From NCBI GenBank assembly GCA_017631745.1, contig JAGBSR010000045.1:1-5837 (forward strand): a DNA stretch of 5,837 nt, read 5' to 3'. This document shows, one piece after another, positions 1 through 3,935 of the stretch. Each line of letters begins with the position of its first letter. Positions within the stretch are counted from its first letter, which is position 1. Both the position numbers and the translations under genes were made by a program. The DNA is from Clostridia bacterium (GTDB lineage Bacteria; Bacillota; Clostridia; Oscillospirales; Acutalibacteraceae). A model generated the notes under the pieces. The model was not told the origin of the DNA and made no database searches. It saw nothing but the letters and a program-made list of their open reading frames with translations.

Positions 1-995
1 AATGCACCTGAAAGTCCGCCGACGTGGTTACTTGCCATTACGCCGCCCTTCTTTACTGCATCGTTGAGAAGTGCGAGTGCGGCAGTTGTGCCGTGAGTAC
101 CGCAGACCTCAATGCCCATTTCTTCGAGAATTCTTGCAACACTGTCACCCTTTTCAGGTGTGGGAGCAAGTGAAAGGTCAACGATACCAAAGGGTACGCC
201 GAGTCTTTTTGAAGCCTCTGAAGCTACAAGCTGACCCATACGGGTAATCTTGAAGGCTGTCTTTTTAATGGTTTCAGCCACAACATCAAAGGGCTCACCC
301 TTACATTTCTGCAGTGCGTGATATACAACACCGGGGCCGCTTACACCGACATTGATAACACATTCAGCTTCACCGACACCATGGAAAGCACCTGCCATAA
401 AGGGGTTATCCTCAACAGCATTTGCAAACACAACTAACTTGGCACAGCCGAAACCACCCTTATCAGCAGTCATATTAGCTGTCTTTTTGATAATTCTGCC
501 CATAAGAGCAACGGCATCCATATTGATACCTGCCTTGGTGCTTGCGACCGAAACACTTGAGCAGACTCTCTCTGTTGTAGCAAGAGCAGAGGGAATTGAG
601 TTGATAAGATTAATATCACCGTTGGTCATACCCTTATGTACAAGAGCAGAAAAACCGCCAATGAAGTTTACTCCCACCTTATGCGCTGCTCTGTCGAGAG
701 CCTGAGCAATGGGAGTATAGTCTTTCTCCTTGCAGGAAGCCGCAACAATTGAAATAGGGGTTACGGAAATTCTCTTATTTACAATGGGAATACCAAATTC
801 GCGTTCAATGTCTTCGCCTGTTTTTACAAGATTTTCTGCAAGACGGGTGATTTTGTCATATATCTTTTTAGCAGTCACCTCAACACTGTCACTGCAGCAG
901 TCAAGAAGAGAGATACCCATAGTAATGGTTCTGACATCAAGATGCTGATGGTCGATCATATTGATAGTGGACATTATTTCTTTCTGATTATGCAT
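1..995 (-). CDS. UPF0210 / DUF711 (PFL-like) family protein, 3' end outside window
   Basis: Reading from an ATG at 995 the frame stays open for 331 full codons and runs off position 1, so the C-terminus (about 120 residues, judged from the usual length near 450) is missing. I recognise the UPF0210/DUF711 family by long conserved blocks: TITMGISLLDC (24-34), GVNFIGGFSALVHKG (108-122), FANAVEDNPFMAGAFHGVGE (190-209) then INVGVSGPGVV (214-224), GIVDLSLAPTPEKGDSVAR (270-288) and GTHGTTAALALLND (299-312). The start is supported by GGAGG at 1008-1004, 8 nt upstream; a second in-frame ATG at 974 has no such site. The family is cytosolic by appearance (no signal peptide or membrane segment). Its solved member has a fold related to pyruvate formate-lyase-like glycyl radical enzymes, but no activity is established to my knowledge, and a glycyl radical motif cannot be judged because the C-terminus is absent. 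It follows the ACT-domain gene after 18 nt, a pairing conserved across Bacillota, so a shared function is likely. Confidence 0.93.
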   Translation of the reverse strand, partial: MHNQKEIMSTINMIDHQHLDVRTITMGISLLDCCSDSVEVTAKKIYDKITRLAENLVKTGEDIEREFGIPIVNKRISVTPISIVAASCKEKDYTPIAQALDRAAHKVGVNFIGGFSALVHKGMTNGDINLINSIPSALATTERVCSSVSVASTKAGINMDAVALMGRIIKKTANMTADKGGFGCAKLVVFANAVEDNPFMAGAFHGVGEAECVINVGVSGPGVVYHALQKCKGEPFDVVAETIKKTAFKITRMGQLVASEASKRLGVPFGIVDLSLAPTPEKGDSVARILEEMGIEVCGTHGTTAALALLNDAVKKGGVMASNHVGGLSGA

Positions 996-1013
996 TACGG
1001 ACACCTCCCAAGC
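996..1013 (-). promoter_or_regulatory. Ribosome binding site of the UPF0210 gene in an 18-nt intergenic gap
   Basis: The gap between the ACT gene stop (TAA at 1016-1014) and the UPF0210 ATG (995) holds GGGAGGTG on the minus strand, with the GGAGG core at 1008-1004 and 8 nt to the ATG. The short spacing and the absence of a hairpin argue for one transcript. Confidence 0.85.
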
Positions 1014-1283
1014 TTATACTCTGTGCATAAGATCGAAAATATCTTCTCTCTGCATTCTGATATTAAGGCCCATTTCTTCGCCCTTTGCTTTAAGGTCGTC
1101 GCTGAGAGTTGCAAAATCCTTTGTAGACTCTGTAAGATCAATAAGCATTGTCATTGTGAAAAAGCCCTGCATTACTGTCTGGCTGATATCGAGAATATTG
1201 ACCTTGCTGTTTGCCAGAAGTGTGCAAACCTCTGCAATGATGCCTGATTTATCTTTACCGATTACTGTTACTATTGCTTTCAT
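1014..1283 (-). CDS. ACT domain-containing protein, UPF0237 family
   Basis: This 89-residue protein is a single ACT domain plus a short C-terminal helix. It opens with MKAIVTVIGKDKSGIIAEV, typical of GcvR-like ACT domains, followed by NILDISQTVMQGFFTM (28-43), the second strand-helix unit. ACT domains usually bind amino acids or other small ligands as dimers and regulate a partner; the ligand here is unknown. It is cytosolic by appearance. I chose the ATG at 1283, not the in-frame ATG at 1292. Starting at 1283 puts AAAGGATG (1297-1290) 6 nt upstream and gives the usual family length of 88-89 residues. Starting at 1292 would place the Shine-Dalgarno sequence on top of the start codon. It is the first gene of an operon with the UPF0210 gene 18 nt downstream, so the partner regulated by ligand binding may be that protein (inference). 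Confidence 0.93.
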   Translation of the reverse strand: MKAIVTVIGKDKSGIIAEVCTLLANSKVNILDISQTVMQGFFTMTMLIDLTESTKDFATLSDDLKAKGEEMGLNIRMQREDIFDLMHRV

Positions 1284-1297
1284 TTTTATCATCCTTT
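1284..1297 (-). promoter_or_regulatory. Ribosome binding site that fixes the ACT gene start
   Basis: AAAGGATG at 1297-1290 is followed by 6 nt (ATAAAA) and the ATG at 1283. It overlaps the alternative upstream ATG at 1292, which therefore is unlikely to be used. Confidence 0.7.
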
Positions 1298-1314
1298 AAC
1301 TGATTAAATTGTTA

Positions 1315-1338
1315 CAGTATATATTGTAAACAATACTG
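1315..1338. promoter_or_regulatory. Inverted repeats overlapping the ACT operon -10, possible operator
   Basis: CAGTAT (1315-1320) and ATACTG (1333-1338) are perfect 6-bp arms of an inverted repeat. A second palindrome, ATTGT-AA-ACAAT (1323-1334), lies partly inside it and contains the -10 hexamer. Repressor operators often sit in this position, but AT-rich promoters form such symmetries by chance, so the role is inferred. Confidence 0.4.
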
Positions 1339-1350
1339 AGAAAAAGTCAA
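1323..1350 (-). promoter_or_regulatory. Predicted sigma-A promoter of the ACT-UPF0210 operon
   Basis: On the minus strand TTGACT (1350-1345) is a good -35 box and TACAAT (1328-1323) a good -10 box, separated by 16 nt. Transcription would begin near 1316, leaving a leader of about 33 nt before the ATG at 1283. The -10 lies inside a short palindrome, described separately. Seen by eye only; no transcript data. Confidence 0.7.
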
Positions 1351-1400
1351 GGGCAGGCGATGAATACGCTTTTATTTTTAGTGAGATTTTGAGGGAACGA

Positions 1401-1483
1401 GGGGGCTCCGTTGCCGAATTTTATTCGGCACGGGGATGCTGCGCATCCCCGAAAATCGCCTGCGGCGATTTTACGGAGCCCCC
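1401..1483. repeat. Cloverleaf-like intergenic repeat, element A (perfect four-way junction)
   Basis: Coordinates are plus strand. An 11-bp outer stem pairs GGGGGCTCCGT (1401-1411) with ACGGAGCCCCC (1473-1483). Inside it three hairpins follow without a single spacer base: H1 TGCCGAAT/ATTCGGCA (1412-1419 with 1423-1430, loop TTT), H2 CGGGGATGC/GCATCCCCG (1431-1439 with 1443-1451, loop TGC) and H3 AAAATCGCC/GGCGATTTT (1452-1460 with 1464-1472, loop TGC). Only the nine loop bases out of 83 are unpaired. All pairs are Watson-Crick, so the fold is equally possible in either strand's RNA or as a DNA cruciform. The element lies 22 bp past the proC terminator tract and 50 bp before the -35 box of the ACT operon. 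I see no clear target-site duplication and no coding gene. Element B shares the design. Confidence 0.9.
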
Positions 1484-1505
1484 CTGCTGTTTCCTGCACA
1501 CGCTG

Positions 1506-1545
1506 AAAACAAAAGAAAAGAGAGTTGACATAAACTTCAACTCTC
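1506..1545 (-). terminator. Intrinsic terminator of the mscL-proC operon
   Basis: On the minus strand a 9-bp perfect stem GAGAGTTGA (1545-1537) / TCAACTCTC (1528-1520), with an 8-nt loop, is followed by a U-rich tract (TTTTCTTTTGTTTT, 1519-1506). It begins 8 nt after the proC stop codon. The U tract lies only on the minus-strand side, which fixes the direction. Confidence 0.9.
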
Positions 1546-1553
1546 CGTTAATA

Positions 1554-2348
1554 TTACAATCTTTTATCCTTGTCAATTGCCGCCTGCACAGCATTCATCA
1601 CTGCTGATTCAAAGCCGTCATTTTTAAGAGAGGTCACGCCCTCAATTGTTGTGCCGCCCGGTGAACAAACCTGATCCACAAGCGCCCATGGATGCTCATT
1701 GCTTTCAAGAATCATCTTTGCACTGCCGAGAACCGCACCTGCAGCCACTTCCAGAGCAATATCTTTAGGCATGCCGTTTTTAACAGCACCTCTTGCAAGA
1801 GAATCGATGAACATATATGCAAAAGCAGGACTGCAACCGCCTATTGCGCTGTAAGCTGAGAAAAGATTCTCGCTGATATTTACCGCAATGCCGAAGCTCT
1901 CACAAAGAGCTTTTACAAACATCAGTTCATCCTCGCTGACATTTTCTTTACCGCAGTATGCTGAAACAGCACCTCCGACCTTTGCATTGATATTAGGCAT
2001 AACTCTGACTATCTTTGCATCGTATGAAAGACAACCCGAGATAAAATCAATAGTCTTGCCGGCCGCAATTGAAATAATAAGCGGATTGCTGACCTTTAAA
2101 TCAGCATCTATTTTGCAAAGAAGCGAAGGGAAAATATTAGGCTTGACACTCAGAACAACCTTGTCGCATTTCTGAGCAATTTCATTTTCACTTGCGAAAA
2201 CTCTTACTCCGTATTCCTCAGAGAGAGCCTTTGCTTTATCGGCGGTGATATCATAAACAGCGATATCCTCACCCTTAAGCATTTCAGAAGCTATAACACC
2301 TTTTATTATGGCTGTTGCCATATTACCCGTACCGATAAAACCGAGCAT
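1554..2348 (-). CDS. proC: Pyrroline-5-carboxylate reductase
   Basis: This 264-residue protein has the usual length of P5C reductase, the cytosolic enzyme that reduces 1-pyrroline-5-carboxylate to L-proline with NAD(P)H in the last step of proline synthesis. The N-terminal Rossmann fold opens with GFIGTGNMATAIIKG (3-17), the dinucleotide-binding loop. Further family blocks are VVLSVKPN (64-71), ISIAAGKTI (92-100), VRVMPNINAKVG (115-126) and, in the C-terminal helical dimerisation domain, FSAYSAIGGCSPAF (163-176). The P5CR signature LVDQVCSPGGTTIEGVTSL lies at 223-241. The ATG at 2348 follows the mscL stop by 3 nt and uses a GGAGG site inside the mscL tail (2361-2357). No proB or proA is visible here, so glutamate-5-semialdehyde supply must be encoded elsewhere. 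A strong intrinsic terminator follows directly. Confidence 0.97.
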   Translation of the reverse strand: MLGFIGTGNMATAIIKGVIASEMLKGEDIAVYDITADKAKALSEEYGVRVFASENEIAQKCDKVVLSVKPNIFPSLLCKIDADLKVSNPLIISIAAGKTIDFISGCLSYDAKIVRVMPNINAKVGGAVSAYCGKENVSEDELMFVKALCESFGIAVNISENLFSAYSAIGGCSPAFAYMFIDSLARGAVKNGMPKDIALEVAAGAVLGSAKMILESNEHPWALVDQVCSPGGTTIEGVTSLKNDGFESAVMNAVQAAIDKDKRL

Positions 2349-2363
2349 TGATTATTCCTCCTC
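2349..2363 (-). promoter_or_regulatory. proC ribosome binding site encoded in the mscL tail
   Basis: The last three sense codons of mscL (Glu-Glu-Glu, GAG GAG GAA, 2363-2355) spell the Shine-Dalgarno core GGAGG (2361-2357), 8 nt before the proC ATG at 2348. Ribosomes finishing mscL would cover this site, so translational coupling is likely. Confidence 0.8.
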
Positions 2364-2831
2364 AGCTTCGGGAATATCTGATGTACAGTGAGGACACTTT
2401 GTAGCTTTGATGCTGATTTCGCTCTGACAGAAGGGACAAGTCTTTGTTGTGGGTTCAGCAGGAGCTGCTTCTTCCTTTTTCTTGCCCATATCTGAAATCT
2501 TATTGATTGTCTTTACAAGAAGGAAGATAACAAATGCCATAATGATAAAGTTAATTACAGCTGTAATAAAGCCGCCGTAATTGAGTGTTGCATAGCCTGC
2601 TTCTTTAGCAGCTTCAACTGTTGCAAATGCAACCTCATCGTTTGTGAGTACAATAAACTTGTCAGCAAAGTTAACGCCCTTTGTTGCAAGTGAAAGCACG
2701 GGTGACACGATATCGTTAACAAGTGAGTTAACAATAGCCTGGAAAGCACCGCCTATGATAACACCGACAGCAAGGTCAATAACATTGCCTCTCATAATAA
2801 ACTTTTTAAATTCTCCGAAAAATCCTTTCAT
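2352..2831 (-). CDS. mscL: Large-conductance mechanosensitive channel MscL with C-terminal zinc ribbon
   Basis: This 159-residue membrane protein is the MscL channel, a pentameric pore that opens under membrane tension and releases solutes on hypo-osmotic shock. The amphipathic N-terminal helix (MKGFFGEFKKFIMRGN) leads into TM1 with the pore motif VIDLAVGVIIGGAF (17-30). A short extracellular loop follows (about 50-82), then TM2 (about 87-108, FITAVINFIIMAFVIFLLVK) and a basic cluster KKKEE (117-121), equivalent to the charged cluster after TM2 in Escherichia coli MscL. E. coli MscL (136 residues) ends in a helical bundle. Here the tail carries a four-cysteine knuckle instead, CPFC (132-135) and CPHC (146-149), typical of a zinc ribbon, and ends in an acidic stretch. 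The ATG at 2831 has GGAGG (2844-2840) 8 nt upstream. proC follows after 3 nt. Confidence 0.96.
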   Translation of the reverse strand: MKGFFGEFKKFIMRGNVIDLAVGVIIGGAFQAIVNSLVNDIVSPVLSLATKGVNFADKFIVLTNDEVAFATVEAAKEAGYATLNYGGFITAVINFIIMAFVIFLLVKTINKISDMGKKKEEAAPAEPTTKTCPFCQSEISIKATKCPHCTSDIPEAEEE

Positions 2832-2846
2832 TTATAATTCCTCCCA
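2832..2846 (-). promoter_or_regulatory. Ribosome binding site of mscL
   Basis: GGGAGGAATTATAA precedes the ATG at 2831, with the GGAGG core at 2844-2840 and 8 nt spacing. It supports this start over internal alternatives. Confidence 0.85.
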
Positions 2847-2862
2847 AAAATTAATATGCCTT

Positions 2863-2892
2863 ATTGTATCACATCTGTTATACGCCTGTCAA
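2863..2892 (-). promoter_or_regulatory. Predicted promoter of the mscL-proC operon
   Basis: A consensus -35 box TTGACA (2892-2887) lies in the codons for Leu-Thr near the end of the upstream radical SAM gene. It is 18 nt from TACAAT (2868-2863), which is preceded by TG at 2871-2870, an extended -10. Transcription would start near 2856, giving a leader of about 25 nt. No terminator is visible between the radical SAM stop (2878) and mscL, so readthrough from upstream is also possible. Confidence 0.75.
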
Positions 2893-3750
2893 ATCAAAAT
2901 TCGGAATAAATTCCGTAGTTGCAGAAGTCGGCTCCTGCGTAAAAATATTTGTAAAGCCCAAATCCAACGCCGCCGTTAAAACCTTGTCATATTCTCTTTG
3001 CGTTATTCTGCGCTGTAACTCGGGATAATCTTCAATTTTGCCGTAAGGCGTATACTGTGCCATAAGGCTTATTGCCGTGTCGCTTCCGAGATTTTCAGCA
3101 ATCCATTTCAATATTTCAATGCTCTGATTTGTATTCTTCGGCAATATCAGATGTCTGACTATCATACCCTTTTGCATTATACCGTCACTGTCATAAATAT
3201 TTTCGGGACACTGTCGTTTCATCTCAAGAAGAGCTTTTGAAGCAAAATCAAAATAGTTCTTAGCCATAGAGTATTTTTGAGCTTTTTCACTACTGATATA
3301 TTTCAGGTCAGGAAGATATATATCCACAATTCCTTCAAGCTTCTTCAAGGTTTCTGTGCAATCATAACCCGAAGAATTATACACAACTGGAAGCTTTTTC
3401 TGATACTTCACAAGCAAATCTGCCAATCTTACAGCATAGTGAGTCGGATTTACAAGATTAATATTATGCGCGCCCTTTTCTTGAAGTTCGCTGAAAATTT
3501 CAAGCAATCTTTCCTCACTGACAATTTTGCACACATTCCCGTGGCTTATTTCGTAATTCTGACAGTATACACACCCTAAATTACAGCCCGAGAAAAACAC
3601 CGTGCCGCTTCCGTTTTTTCCGCTTATGGGCGGTTCCTCCCAGAAATGCAGTCCTGCTCTTGCAAGCGAAAACTCCTGAGGCATCCTGCAATAACCCTTT
3701 TTCTCTTTTCTGTCTGCATCGCACTGTCTGGGACATATGTTGCATTTCAT
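2878..3750 (-). CDS. Radical SAM protein, COG1313 / PflX-type (pyruvate formate-lyase activase-like)
   Basis: From the ATG at 3750 the product has 290 residues. The radical SAM cluster motif is FSGCNLGCVYCQNY, with C56, C60 and C63 in CX3CX2C spacing for a 4Fe-4S cluster that cleaves S-adenosylmethionine. Ahead of it lie four more cysteines (C3, C6, C10 in CNICPRQC, and C21 in GYC), typical of COG1313 proteins and possibly a second metal or Fe-S site. Later blocks NINLVNPTHYA, VYNSSGYDCTETL, DIYLPDLKY and GMIVRHLILP fit the same family. It is annotated as activase-like by homology, but its substrate is unknown. It is cytosolic by appearance. Start choice: the frame extends to a TTG at 3795 and ATGs at 3768 and 3756. 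However, 3795-3767 looks like a promoter, and GGTG (3760-3757) sits 6 nt before 3750. The gene runs directly into the mscL promoter with no terminator. Confidence 0.88.
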   Translation of the reverse strand: MKCNICPRQCDADRKEKKGYCRMPQEFSLARAGLHFWEEPPISGKNGSGTVFFSGCNLGCVYCQNYEISHGNVCKIVSEERLLEIFSELQEKGAHNINLVNPTHYAVRLADLLVKYQKKLPVVYNSSGYDCTETLKKLEGIVDIYLPDLKYISSEKAQKYSMAKNYFDFASKALLEMKRQCPENIYDSDGIMQKGMIVRHLILPKNTNQSIEILKWIAENLGSDTAISLMAQYTPYGKIEDYPELQRRITQREYDKVLTAALDLGFTNIFTQEPTSATTEFIPNFDLTGV

Positions 3751-3766
3751 TTTCATCACCGGGAAC

Positions 3767-3795
3767 ATTTTAGCATATGAGGGACGTTTGTGCAA
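3767..3795 (-). promoter_or_regulatory. Predicted promoter of the radical SAM gene
   Basis: TTGCAC (3795-3790) and TAAAAT (3772-3767) are separated by exactly 17 nt, and TGC just before the -10 makes it an extended -10. Transcription would begin near 3760, leaving only about 10 nt before the ATG at 3750. The -35 is 2 bp from the edge of element B. The frame of the radical SAM gene stays open through this stretch, so a longer protein starting at TTG 3795 cannot be fully excluded. Confidence 0.6.
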
Positions 3796-3797
3796 GG

Positions 3798-3882
3798 GGG
3801 GGGCTCAGGAGCCGAATGAAATTCGGCTGAAAGGCGCGTGCGCCTTTCACAAAATCGCACAGCGATTTTGCCTGAGCCCCCC
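3798..3882. repeat. Cloverleaf-like intergenic repeat, element B
   Basis: Coordinates are plus strand. A 12-bp outer stem pairs GGGGGGCTCAGG (3798-3809) with CCTGAGCCCCCC (3871-3882). Within it are H1 AGCCGAAT/ATTCGGCT (3810-3817 with 3821-3828, loop GAA), H2 GAAAGGCG/CGCCTTTC (3829-3836 with 3841-3848, loop CGTG; a ninth pair would leave 2 nt) and H3 CAAAATCGC/GCGATTTTG (3850-3858 with 3862-3870, loop ACA). Only A3849 is unpaired at the junction. It matches element A in the outer-stem base, H1 and H3 but not in H2, and has the same orientation. It lies between the terminator of the Big-2 gene (8 bp away) and the -35 box of the radical SAM gene (2 bp away). G runs flank it (3796-3803) and a C-rich run follows (3884-3887). 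Confidence 0.9.
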
Positions 3883-3890
3883 ACCCCACT

Positions 3891-3925
3891 AAAAAAATTA
3901 CGGAACAGCCAAAACTGCTCCGTAA
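3891..3925 (-). terminator. Intrinsic terminator of the Big-2 protein gene
   Basis: On the minus strand TTACGGAGCAG (3925-3915) pairs with CTGTTCCGTAA (3908-3898) over 11 bp around a 6-nt loop, followed by a run of seven T (3897-3891, with two more T in the stem end). The single non-canonical pair is a G-U on the minus strand but would be A-C on the plus strand, which confirms direction. It lies 10 nt after the stop codon. Confidence 0.92.
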
Positions 3926-3935
3926 AAGTTTAATT

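Larger units (their letters stand above)
1293..1553. other. Intergenic region between the ACT and proC genes
   Basis: These 261 bases hold, from high to low coordinates, the proC terminator (1545-1506), the cloverleaf repeat element A (1483-1401) and the ACT operon promoter with its palindromes (1350-1315). The roughly 50 bases between element A and the -35 box (1351-1400) show no coding potential and no feature I can name. A short plus-strand open frame that crosses element A is explained by the repeat itself and lacks a ribosome binding site. Confidence 0.75.

Noticed and set aside
352..948. Two plus-strand open frames opposite the UPF0210 gene
   Set aside because: They are antisense to a strongly conserved coding frame and have no Shine-Dalgarno or family similarity.
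1401..1483. Element A as a simple bidirectional terminator
   Set aside because: It has no U tract on either side and a separate intrinsic terminator lies next to it; a terminator would not explain the three conserved internal hairpins.
1389..1607. Plus-strand 72-codon open frame crossing element A
   Set aside because: It is made by the GC-rich hairpins of the repeat and the antisense of the proC terminator and 3' end. It has no ribosome binding site and no recognisable protein pattern.
3277..3579. Plus-strand 100-codon open frame opposite the radical SAM gene
   Set aside because: It is antisense to the conserved cysteine-motif frame and has no ribosome binding site or recognisable domain.
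1401..3882. Cloverleaf repeats as tRNA genes or tRNA-derived elements
   Set aside because: The four-helix outline recalls tRNA, but there is no T-loop (GTTCRA), no anticodon loop of seven, no acceptor-like CCA and the loops are three bases.
1401..3882. The two repeats as ends of one composite transposon or CRISPR units
   Set aside because: They are in direct orientation and enclose only housekeeping genes, with no transposase. The copies are 2.3 kb apart, not regularly spaced.
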